A stretch of 64,000 nucleotides of DNA, from contig JAGXNO010000007.1 of NCBI GenBank assembly GCA_019894975.1, positions 1 through 64,000 on the forward strand. The letters are read 5' to 3'. Of this stretch, positions 27,379-36,474 are shown piece after piece. The position numbers and the translations under genes are program-made. Every line of letters begins with the position of its first letter. Positions within the stretch are counted from its first letter, which is position 1. The stretch comes from Promethearchaeota archaeon (lineage in GTDB: Archaea; Asgardarchaeota; Lokiarchaeia; Sigyniarchaeales; SOKP01). Under the pieces are notes generated by a model. That model was not told the DNA's origin and ran no database searches. It was given only the letters and a program-made list of their open reading frames with translations.

Positions 27379-28110
27379 ATGCTTGATAATTTAAATGAAG
27401 GTGTAAGAAAATTCCAAGAATTTATAAATTATAAATTTACAAATGAACAACTTCTAGAGGAAGCGCTAACTACTCCAAAGCTAGGAAACGAATTAGGGAT
27501 ACCTGATTATGAATTTTTAGAAACTTTGGGAGATGCTGTTATTAAAATCATTTTTATTTTAAAATTACATAGTCAAGGAATAAAAGATCCTGGAGATATA
27601 ACAAAAATCAAAGCTTCCTTAGAAAGTGATAAAGCATTAAGAAAAGTTGCAAATAGAATGAATTTACAAGATTTTATTTTTAAAACTGAGTCCCAAACAG
27701 TTAAGGGAACCAGAATTTTAGCTGATGTTTTTGAAGCAATATGCGGAGCGATATTTTTTGATTCAAACTATAACTTTAGAATAGTTGAAGAAAAAATGAT
27801 TAATCCATTTTATGGCGATTTAGAAGCAACTATTGATAATTCATTGTCAGATCAAAAAAACGAATTATTAGAATTTTTACAAGCAAAATTTAAAACTTCC
27901 ATCCTTATTGAACTGGAGTATGAAAAAAGTGGATTCGAACATGATCCAATCTGGATCGCTAAGAATCCAATGATTATTGATAAATATGATCAAAAAGATC
28001 TTATAAAAATATCAAAAAACTTAAAATCAGGTAAATTTAGAAATAAGAAAGACGCTGAAAAGGATATTTATGCTAAGATATATAGATATCTAAAAACTGA
28101 AAAGAAATAA
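27379..28110 (+). CDS. rnc: Ribonuclease III
   Basis: A 243-residue double-stranded-RNA endonuclease. The catalytic signature reads YEFLETLGDAV with E45, E48 and D52, matching the ExxExxxD ligands of bacterial RNase III, and the second set ADVFEAICGAIF supplies D116 and E119. Thus all Mg2+ ligands are in place. The C-terminal 90 residues (from LSDQKNELLEFLQAKF) fit a double-stranded RNA-binding domain. RNase III is uncommon in archaea, so horizontal acquisition or an Asgard-specific retention is likely. It probably processes rRNA or other structured RNA. Confidence 0.88.
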   Translation: MLDNLNEGVRKFQEFINYKFTNEQLLEEALTTPKLGNELGIPDYEFLETLGDAVIKIIFILKLHSQGIKDPGDITKIKASLESDKALRKVANRMNLQDFIFKTESQTVKGTRILADVFEAICGAIFFDSNYNFRIVEEKMINPFYGDLEATIDNSLSDQKNELLEFLQAKFKTSILIELEYEKSGFEHDPIWIAKNPMIIDKYDQKDLIKISKNLKSGKFRNKKDAEKDIYAKIYRYLKTEKK

Positions 28111-28329
28111 TATAATTATTCTTTATTCCCATCTATCAAGAATTTTAATTGTTCTACTTAATTAGAACCTTAATTTTTAATATATTTCCGCACTTTTCGG
28201 ATCTATACAACTTCAGCAATCTGAAAAAATTTATTTTAGCATTATAATATAATAAACTTAAAATACCACTCAATAATTTAAAAGACGTTATTATTAGAGA
28301 AAGAAAAATTAGAGAAGAGAAGATTTCAT

Positions 28330-29508
28330 ATGTCTGAAACACCTAATATGAAGAGAACTCCAATCATGGAGCAGTATGAAGAAGAAACTGGAAAATTAGC
28401 AATCTGGAAGGGTGAAATTTCAAAACAATTTAAAAAATGGGAACAGCAAAAAGAGAAAGAAGAAATTAAGAAACAAAAATTAGAAATTATTTCTGAATCT
28501 CGAGTAGAAAAGAAGAAGATGAAAAAAGAAGTTAAAGAAGACAAAATCGTTGGGAAAGATTACGAGCATTTAATTGTTGTTGAAAATTTACATAAGACTT
28601 ACTTATTGGGAACTACAGCTGTAGCAGCATTACGAGGTATAGATTTAACAATAGATAAAGGTGACTTTATTGATATTATGGGTCCTTCTGGCTCGGGAAA
28701 GACGACATTATTAAATCTAATTGGCGGTCTTGATACTCCTACAAGGGGAAAAATATTTCTTGAGGGTAGAAATATCTCAATGCTTAATGATAACAAATTA
28801 GCTGAAATTAGAAGAGAAAGAATAGGTTTTGTATTTCAGTTTTATAACCTCCTCCCCCAAATGACTGCTATGGAGAATGTAATGGTTCCTCTTCATTTTT
28901 CAGGTGATTTGAGTCGTCGAGGAAAAAGAAAAAGAGCAATGGATCTTTTAAGATTAGTTGGTCTAGATGAAAGAGCACATCATACACCTTCAGAACTAAG
29001 TGGTGGAGAACAACAGAGAGTTGCTATAGCAAGAGCTTTTGCTAATGATCCAAGTGTAGTAATTCTTGATGAGGTCACTGGAGATCTTGATAGTAAGACA
29101 GGGATCATGATTTTAAATCTCCTTAGAGATTTAAATAAAAGAGGTGCTACCTTCGTTGCTGTAAGTCATGACGCAGCAGTTTCAGAATTCGCAAATAAAG
29201 TACTTCATATGAGGGACGGGAAATTAACAACTGAAGGTGAAATTGGGGGATTAAAGGAAACTAAAATTATGGAAAGTACGAGAAAACGGGGAACAGAGAT
29301 TAATAAAGAAAAATGTAAGAGTAAAATCTTTCAATATCTCTTCTTAAATCAAGGAAAAACCGAAATAAAAATGAGTGAAATTAAGTTATACATCCCTACC
29401 GGTATAATCAACAATTTACCTGAGCATTTTGAGGATATTTTGCAAGAATTGATATATGATAATAATCTCAGTGCTAAAATTGATGGAGAATTATTAATCT
29501 TACAGTAA
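28330..29508 (+). CDS. ABC transporter ATP-binding protein (FtsE/LolD/MacB type) with N- and C-terminal extensions
   Basis: A 392-residue nucleotide-binding subunit. Walker A is GPSGSGKTT at 118-126, the ABC signature LSGGEQQRVAIARAF begins at 223, Walker B is VVILDEVTGDLD with D247/E248, and the H-loop is VSHD. The first 75 residues form a charged coiled coil and the last 80 a separate small domain; minimal LolD/MacB ATPases of about 230 residues lack both. It is the first gene of the five-gene surface system and should drive the two FtsX-like permeases by mechanotransmission rather than classic transport. Confidence 0.92.
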   Translation: MSETPNMKRTPIMEQYEEETGKLAIWKGEISKQFKKWEQQKEKEEIKKQKLEIISESRVEKKKMKKEVKEDKIVGKDYEHLIVVENLHKTYLLGTTAVAALRGIDLTIDKGDFIDIMGPSGSGKTTLLNLIGGLDTPTRGKIFLEGRNISMLNDNKLAEIRRERIGFVFQFYNLLPQMTAMENVMVPLHFSGDLSRRGKRKRAMDLLRLVGLDERAHHTPSELSGGEQQRVAIARAFANDPSVVILDEVTGDLDSKTGIMILNLLRDLNKRGATFVAVSHDAAVSEFANKVLHMRDGKLTTEGEIGGLKETKIMESTRKRGTEINKEKCKSKIFQYLFLNQGKTEIKMSEIKLYIPTGIINNLPEHFEDILQELIYDNNLSAKIDGELLILQ

Positions 29509-29555
29509 AAACATTTTTATGGTTTTTAATAAAAAATTAAAAAAAAAAATACCCC

Positions 29556-32549
29556 ATGTCCCATTTTAAATTAATATTAAAATATGCATTTTTAGATCTT
29601 AAAAAGCAAAAAATCAGGACACTACTAGCAATAGTCGGATTACTCATCTCCGTTGGGTTGCTTACTGTAATTTTATTTCTAAATGATTCAATTTCTTCTA
29701 GTTATGTAGATTATCTCACAATCGAGGCTGGCAACCAGGATGCTGTAATTACAGTGAGGCACTTTACAGGAGAACCAGAAGACAGATCGTCTTACTTTGA
29801 ATTTGATCCAATTATAAATACAATTAAAAACGTATCAACTAGAATTAAAAATTGCATTCCAAGAATGGATATATTTGGAACCATAAACGTATCTGAGGGT
29901 TTCAACACAACTGAATTAACGGGGGAAGAAGAATGGAGTGTAATTTCAGCAGTAAATTTTAGCTTTGAGAATGATATAAAATTTGGCTCTTTTATCAATC
30001 CCAATAATAACGACTTTCTTAATTTAGAGGAATTACCTTTAAATCATTGCGCAATCTATTATGGATTTAATAATATTATACGGTATGCAGTAAATAATAC
30101 CATTGAAATTAAAATGCAATTAAGCCACGGAAATGTCAATTATACAGTTACAAAAAACCTTACGATAGATGCCATATTTGATTTTAATCTGAAATGGTCA
30201 AATGAATATCGAAATAGGCACCTCATTGTAGTTGATATTAACACAATATATCAATATTTTGGATATGAAGAGTTTAATAGGCGATGCAGTCAATTAATAC
30301 TTACATTCAAAGAGGGTAGCAGTATCTATGATCTTAGGGATTTGGAAGGTACAAAATCGATTGTTAAAGATATAGCAAGTGATATTCAAGTCGCTATTGG
30401 AATTAAGGAGTATAATATTGATTTACCAAAATTACGAGTTTTAGGAAGGGCAGAGTTTGTGAGTGTATTAATTGTTATCGTTTTTATTTTTGTATCTATT
30501 GTAGCAATGCTCATCTCTGGAGTTTTAATTAACGGAATTTTAAAAACCTCAGTAGAAGAGAAAATAAGAGAATATGGTATATTTCGCACACTAGGTGCAA
30601 ATAAGAAATATAGCCTAGCAATTGTCTTAATGCAAGGATTTTTGTTATGCAATTTAGGCACAATATCAGGAATAGTTGTTGCAGACTTGATATCTAGGTT
30701 TGTAATAATACCATTTGCAAATACAGTAGTATCAACATCCACAATAGGTTTTACTAGAATATCATTTTCATTTAGTTTAACTTCAATATTAATATCTTAC
30801 GCAATGGGAATAGGTGTTGGAATGATTGTGAGCATATCTCCAGCCTTGAAGGCAATGCGACTTCAACTAATTGAATCAATTCATCCGTATCGCCATGAAG
30901 ATACGTTATATCGTTTACAAAAAAGAAGTTCAGTTAACTATAAAATAATTCTTGTTGGTATTATTCTAGCAATAAATGGGGGTTTTGTTTTTTATTTCAT
31001 TCCGAGGTTATTAATTTCTAATGATTCAAATCTATTTGCAGGAGTATTAATCGCTGTATTATTGCTATTTAACATAGGTTTGACTTTAGCTGGTTTAGGT
31101 TTGATACCAATTGTTTTAAGATTTGTGATACAAGTCTTTAGACCTCTTGCAGGGAGGTTACATAACGTAATTAAAATTTTCGTATTTCGATATCAGAGAA
31201 GAAATTCAAGTACAGTAATGATTTTTGCATTATCTTTTTCTTTTGTAATTTTTACATCTACTTTAATAAATACTCTTTCAGCACAATCAGCAGCAAATAC
31301 TCAATTAACATATGGTTCAGATTTAGTTATAGAAACCTCCGGTTGGGAAGAACCTGACGAATCATATATGGGAGGATTAGGGGGGGGTCCCTTTTTTCCT
31401 CTGTCTATCAATGATGGAGATTTAAGAACTAATGATCTACAAATTCAACAAATATCTATAAATATTGATAAAGTTATGACGATAGAATTTGAGGAACAAT
31501 TACTTTCAATTGATGGAATTGAAAAAGTGTCTTGTGTTATTGCAAAACCTTATCAGTTAACTCAAATCTATTCTGAAACTGATAAAGAGTTCAGTGCGGA
31601 AATAGAAGATTATACTACAAGTCAAGAAATTACCCTTATTGGAATTGATGAGGAATATCTATACACTGTTAAAAGGCAATATATTGAAATGACTTCAGGA
31701 AGTGTAGAAAGTGCATTTAATAATTTATTTAATGATGAAGATGAGTATACCTGTATTATTTCTGAAGCAATTGCAACCGGACTTAATTTACGAATAAGAG
31801 ATTCAATTAGAATAGTAATCCACAGAGGAGATGAATTAGAAGTTTACTTATTTACGATTGTTGGGATTGCTAAAAGTATTCCAGGATTTCCTTTTGAATT
31901 TGGAGTATCGAATATGCAAGCAATAATGAGTGGTGTTTTAATTTCCCAGAACACATATTTAGAAGTTTTAGATATACCCCCAATACCATATGTTGATAGA
32001 ATATTTATTAAATTACGAGAAGATGGTATTGTTTCCCCTTATTATATTGAGGAAATTATTAATGAACTTTATATAGCAGACTACAACTATAATTTATATA
32101 ATCTCGAAAGACTAATAACTCAACAGCAATCTGCTTTTTTTATAATAGATACTTTATTTACCTTGATCACGATGACTACTGTTTTTATTTGTATTTTTGG
32201 ATTACTTTCTTCATCCTATTCAACAATAATTGAAAGGAAAAAGGAAGTTGGTATTATAAGAACACTAGGGTTAAAAGGGAGGGAAATAAATCGTTTGTTC
32301 ATAATTGAATCATTAATAATAATGTTAAGTAGTGGAACGATAGGAATAATTGTTGGATGGCTTTCTGCGTGGATAGTAACCTCAAATTTAAGCGTATTAA
32401 CGGGTGAGCCAAACGTAATATATGTTCCGTGGTTTAATATAATTTTAATATATTTTATTTCAATATTTATGATACTAATAGGAATGAAATTACTTTTACG
32501 TAAAGTCCGAAAAAAAAAAATAGTAGATATCTATAGAGAGACGATGTGA
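29556..32549 (+). CDS. FtsX/MacB-like ABC permease, copy 1
   Basis: A 997-residue membrane protein with the duplicated FtsX layout. Helix 1 lies at about 22-43, a large extracellular MacB-type domain at 45-295, three helices at about 298-435 (ending SPALKAMRLQLIESIHPYR), then three helices at about 465-575, a second extracellular domain at 580-860 and three final helices ending at the basic C-terminus. The coupling-helix patterns EEKIREYGIFRTLGA and ERKKEVGIIRTLGLKGREI are typical of FtsX-domain proteins. It follows the ATPase by 47 bp. Confidence 0.92.
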   Translation: MSHFKLILKYAFLDLKKQKIRTLLAIVGLLISVGLLTVILFLNDSISSSYVDYLTIEAGNQDAVITVRHFTGEPEDRSSYFEFDPIINTIKNVSTRIKNCIPRMDIFGTINVSEGFNTTELTGEEEWSVISAVNFSFENDIKFGSFINPNNNDFLNLEELPLNHCAIYYGFNNIIRYAVNNTIEIKMQLSHGNVNYTVTKNLTIDAIFDFNLKWSNEYRNRHLIVVDINTIYQYFGYEEFNRRCSQLILTFKEGSSIYDLRDLEGTKSIVKDIASDIQVAIGIKEYNIDLPKLRVLGRAEFVSVLIVIVFIFVSIVAMLISGVLINGILKTSVEEKIREYGIFRTLGANKKYSLAIVLMQGFLLCNLGTISGIVVADLISRFVIIPFANTVVSTSTIGFTRISFSFSLTSILISYAMGIGVGMIVSISPALKAMRLQLIESIHPYRHEDTLYRLQKRSSVNYKIILVGIILAINGGFVFYFIPRLLISNDSNLFAGVLIAVLLLFNIGLTLAGLGLIPIVLRFVIQVFRPLAGRLHNVIKIFVFRYQRRNSSTVMIFALSFSFVIFTSTLINTLSAQSAANTQLTYGSDLVIETSGWEEPDESYMGGLGGGPFFPLSINDGDLRTNDLQIQQISINIDKVMTIEFEEQLLSIDGIEKVSCVIAKPYQLTQIYSETDKEFSAEIEDYTTSQEITLIGIDEEYLYTVKRQYIEMTSGSVESAFNNLFNDEDEYTCIISEAIATGLNLRIRDSIRIVIHRGDELEVYLFTIVGIAKSIPGFPFEFGVSNMQAIMSGVLISQNTYLEVLDIPPIPYVDRIFIKLREDGIVSPYYIEEIINELYIADYNYNLYNLERLITQQQSAFFIIDTLFTLITMTTVFICIFGLLSSSYSTIIERKKEVGIIRTLGLKGREINRLFIIESLIIMLSSGTIGIIVGWLSAWIVTSNLSVLTGEPNVIYVPWFNIILIYFISIFMILIGMKLLLRKVRKKKIVDIYRETM

Positions 32550-32553
32550 GGTT

Positions 32554-35500
32554 ATGTTAACTATGAAAACATTAAAAAGATCAATCAAAATTATTCTAAT
32601 TCTCATAATCCTCATTGCCCCCTTATATTTCAATATTAATTTAATAAAGTTGAAGTCTAAAGGAATAGATGAAAATAAAAATGATTTCTTAAGATCTACG
32701 GATATTGCTGGAACAGATCTTTATGCTGAGCAAATTGAAGTATATGTAGCGGGAAACAAATCTATCATCAAGCAATCCCTCTTTTCAAATGACACTAATA
32801 TTTTTTCTCAATTCGATTTAAATGATCCTGCTTTCTATAAATGTAATGTATTAATTAGTGCTTCAAACACTCTCAAACCAGATATATTCCCAATTCCTTT
32901 AACAGAAAGTATGATCCCTGATCAGTTTGCTTCAGGATTCAATAGATTTGTGGGATTCTTATATTATGATGATGAAGTTATTTCAAGTGATGCAAATTCA
33001 AGAGCTGAAAGGGCATTAGAGATTATTCGTAGGAAATTTCAAATTGACCTTATCATAGTTAATGTATCTGAACCCAATTTTTTTCCTTTTGTAGGAGATT
33101 ATCCTGATTGGGCTCTTTTACTTAATGAACTTACTAATAATCTACCAATGGATGGATATTGGAAAGCCTTAGATCTTTCTCGCTTAACTAGTGAAGAATA
33201 TTTCAATAACCATCATTTATCCTCTACATTTATAATTTTAAATTCTTTAAACTTTTTCGAAGGTGATTTCGAGATTACTACTTCTCAATTAGACTTTAGT
33301 ATTAATTCCCTTGATTTATCTTTCTTGGAGAATATAGAAAATAATGAACTCATTGAACAATTTAATAATATTTTAGATAATTATGGTGAGATACTCAATG
33401 CTACTATTTCAGAGGATGAATTGGAGCAATTTTTTGAAATTCTAAATTCATTTACTTTATTGAATAATTCTCATTATACTAATTTAGTAATACAATATGA
33501 GGGATTGCCCGAGGGAATATCTGAAATAAAGGAAAATCAGTATAGGTTTGATCTATGGGATGCCATTGGTTATCATGGTGAACCTCTTGCACCCAGTGAG
33601 AAAATTTATATTGCTCTTGTAGGTGCTTTTATGACAGATATTGAGATTAATATATTATGTACTGAAATTGTAGACACAACCCCGGTTAATTTCGAATTTT
33701 ATGATTATCTTTTGGAGCAAATTGGACTAATTTTTTATCTTGCTGGTATTGAATTCGATATACAAGCGCTTAAAGAATATTCATTTGAATTGTATTGGGT
33801 AAATGAAGAGGGGTTCAAGAATACTTATATTAAACCTGTTAATGTAGGTGATCCTTATGATATAGTTAATTTACTCCAACAGTTAGGTTTTAAAGGTTTT
33901 TCTTATATTCCTACTGGAATCGTAAATCCGTTTGAAGATTTTTCAATTACTTATAATATTTCGAATTCAGAACCCAATTTATTACTTCGAAAAGAACTTG
34001 TCGGAGATAATGCTTCCTATGGAGCATTTCGAGATTTCTCGTATTATATATCTGCTGAAAATGTAGGAAACACTACTAGTTGGGGATATCCAACCCCAAT
34101 TCCTCTAGAACTTAACGATTTCTTTTTACTTTTAACATTAGGTAATCAACCATTAGCAGATGAATTAAATAGTGTACTTTGGGATGTAATTCGCATTGAA
34201 TACCCTAATCAATATAGTTCCTTGGAGGATTTTTTTAACTTTGATGAAGATCCTCTTATTTTTTATTTTGATTCTCTAGGTACAGGAGTTTACGATACAT
34301 TTTTTCCAGATATATTGGATTTTACCAATTTATGGCCTTACAACGATAAAATAGAGAATATTATTGATATAATTGTGGTAGGTTATCCGCAATTAATTAG
34401 CACCTTAGCAATATTAGGTTTATCTACTGAAGACCTTAGGAATATATTTACTAATAATAATAGTATATGGAATGATGAAAACTGGAAAATAGAGCCAGGA
34501 AATAATATTTCTTACTATCTCCACAATGTTTCAATCAGCGAAATAGATTCTTTTACTCCAATATTTTCTAATAATTTTACCATAGGAACTGACCCTCAGA
34601 CTCCTGAGATAATTTATGGAACATCAATTAATGGAACTATCCCTGAAATGGCACTCTCGATGGATACAGAAAAATGGGTTATAGAATCGGTTGAAAGGCT
34701 TTTAAATCAAAGAATTGAACTAAATTTCGTTTTTAGAAATGATACTTTACTGGATTTAAAGAAGGATCCTTTAGAAATGGTTTCAATCATTATTAATTTT
34801 AGTGCCCCAGATTCGTTAGATTCATTAGATTTTGAAATTTATAATTTTGAGCTTGAGGAATTTGAAAATTTGGAGCCTTATTTAACGTCTTTTGAAAATA
34901 ACTCATGGAAATTCTCAATTGTTAACAATAATAATAGCTTAGATTGGTTATTTTATCCATTAGAACAAGATAATCATACTATGCTTTTCAAACTTAGAGG
35001 AATTGATTCTGATAATTTTAATATATCTATTAATGACCTTGATGTAGAATTTTCAACACGTGATATAAATATTAATGAAGATTCAGGTTCAAGAGTTGTT
35101 TACGGCTCTAGTACAGGTAATGTTCAATATGAAAGAAGATCTAATTCCATATCATTGAGCAATTATGATATGGCATCAATTATCCTCACTTCTTCTCTAG
35201 ATAGTTATAGTTCAAAAGAAGGAGATCTTAATAATTATCATCTTAATCTCAAAAATATTGGTTCTAGACCTGCTGAGAATATTTCAATTTCTTTAAAAAT
35301 TCCAGGGATAGTAGGAAATACCGGCAATTTCATACTTGAAAATGGTAATTTAACACATTTTATATCAAAGTTGGAGCCATTTGAAAATAGAACAATTAAT
35401 TTTTCTTTTTACGTGCCGAATACAAGGACCATTAGTGAAATATCAATAACGTATAATAACCCTAAAAACGTTCAGGGAGGAATTTCGTCTGAAATTGTTA

Positions 35501-36474
35501 CCTTAACCAATGAAGTTTATGTATCAGCACCACTAGATTATGAGAATAAATTTCCTTTTGTAAGATTATTAGAAATCAAATGTGATTATGACAATACCTT
35601 GCTTAATCAAAGTTTGTTTAACTTTACTTATAGTCTAAAAAGTTTTAATCCTAATGGAATTAAAACACCAGATATTAACATATCTATATATGACCAGATC
35701 GGAGATCTTAGGAGAGTAGATACTAATGACTTATATTTTGAAGACTTAGAATTTAATGAAACAATTTCATTTAATATAACAATTAGTAAAACTGGATGGA
35801 GAGGATATTACTATCCTGCAATAAATTATATTGAAAGTTCAGAAGCTAAAACTATTCAAATCTTAAGCTCCTCATCAAGTATACTCGGAGTAATTAATTT
35901 TTCAATAACTAAATATGTAGATAAAGAGCATATTAGAATTGGGGAAGAAATAACTGTATTCATCGAAGTCAAAAATACAGGTACCTTAAAAGTAGAAGAT
36001 ATCACGGTCAGAGATACAACTAGTTATTCCCAATCAGATTTTATGTTAATTAACGGCAAATTAATTAATCTTATAAATAGCTTAGAACCTGGAGAAATTG
36101 TCTCAATAAATTATACAATTCGAGCAAGGAAACAAGGTATAGTCACTTTAAAACCAGCTTTCCTTGAATTTTATTATTTATATAAATTAGAGTTATTTTC
36201 TAATAATGTTTTCATCAAAGTCAACTCATCTCCATTTGATCAATCTGTCTATATTATAGTCGCTGGAATTGTGGCTATCACTATTCTTTTAATATATTAT
36301 AGTCAAAATTCTAGATATAAAAAGAGTAAAGATAAGTTAGAAAGAAGAGAAAAGCTTATATTAAAGATGGATTCAAGAGAAGCAATTATGGGAACAAAAC
36401 CCACCTTAAGAGACCAATTAAGATTTTTATCGAGATCTACCAAAGAAAAAAATGATGTGGGGAGGAAATTATGA
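32554..36474 (+). CDS. Giant single-pass surface protein with C-terminal CARDB/DUF11-like domains
   Basis: 1306 residues. An N-terminal signal anchor (SIKIILILIILIAPLYF) is followed by about 1200 extracellular residues rich in N-x-S/T sequons. The last third has two beta-sandwich repeats (LNNYHLNLKNIGSRPAENIS and IGEEITVFIEVKNTGTLKVE) of the CARDB/DUF11 type. A C-terminal helix (YIIVAGIVAITILLIYY) leads to a basic cytoplasmic tail of about 65 residues. The N-terminal two thirds match no family I recognise. It starts 4 bp after permease 1 and overlaps the protease gene by 4 bp, so all are translationally coupled. It may be a receptor or scaffold of the system. Confidence 0.85.
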   Translation: MLTMKTLKRSIKIILILIILIAPLYFNINLIKLKSKGIDENKNDFLRSTDIAGTDLYAEQIEVYVAGNKSIIKQSLFSNDTNIFSQFDLNDPAFYKCNVLISASNTLKPDIFPIPLTESMIPDQFASGFNRFVGFLYYDDEVISSDANSRAERALEIIRRKFQIDLIIVNVSEPNFFPFVGDYPDWALLLNELTNNLPMDGYWKALDLSRLTSEEYFNNHHLSSTFIILNSLNFFEGDFEITTSQLDFSINSLDLSFLENIENNELIEQFNNILDNYGEILNATISEDELEQFFEILNSFTLLNNSHYTNLVIQYEGLPEGISEIKENQYRFDLWDAIGYHGEPLAPSEKIYIALVGAFMTDIEINILCTEIVDTTPVNFEFYDYLLEQIGLIFYLAGIEFDIQALKEYSFELYWVNEEGFKNTYIKPVNVGDPYDIVNLLQQLGFKGFSYIPTGIVNPFEDFSITYNISNSEPNLLLRKELVGDNASYGAFRDFSYYISAENVGNTTSWGYPTPIPLELNDFFLLLTLGNQPLADELNSVLWDVIRIEYPNQYSSLEDFFNFDEDPLIFYFDSLGTGVYDTFFPDILDFTNLWPYNDKIENIIDIIVVGYPQLISTLAILGLSTEDLRNIFTNNNSIWNDENWKIEPGNNISYYLHNVSISEIDSFTPIFSNNFTIGTDPQTPEIIYGTSINGTIPEMALSMDTEKWVIESVERLLNQRIELNFVFRNDTLLDLKKDPLEMVSIIINFSAPDSLDSLDFEIYNFELEEFENLEPYLTSFENNSWKFSIVNNNNSLDWLFYPLEQDNHTMLFKLRGIDSDNFNISINDLDVEFSTRDININEDSGSRVVYGSSTGNVQYERRSNSISLSNYDMASIILTSSLDSYSSKEGDLNNYHLNLKNIGSRPAENISISLKIPGIVGNTGNFILENGNLTHFISKLEPFENRTINFSFYVPNTRTISEISITYNNPKNVQGGISSEIVTLTNEVYVSAPLDYENKFPFVRLLEIKCDYDNTLLNQSLFNFTYSLKSFNPNGIKTPDINISIYDQIGDLRRVDTNDLYFEDLEFNETISFNITISKTGWRGYYYPAINYIESSEAKTIQILSSSSSILGVINFSITKYVDKEHIRIGEEITVFIEVKNTGTLKVEDITVRDTTSYSQSDFMLINGKLINLINSLEPGEIVSINYTIRARKQGIVTLKPAFLEFYYLYKLELFSNNVFIKVNSSPFDQSVYIIVAGIVAITILLIYYSQNSRYKKSKDKLERREKLILKMDSREAIMGTKPTLRDQLRFLSRSTKEKNDVGRKL

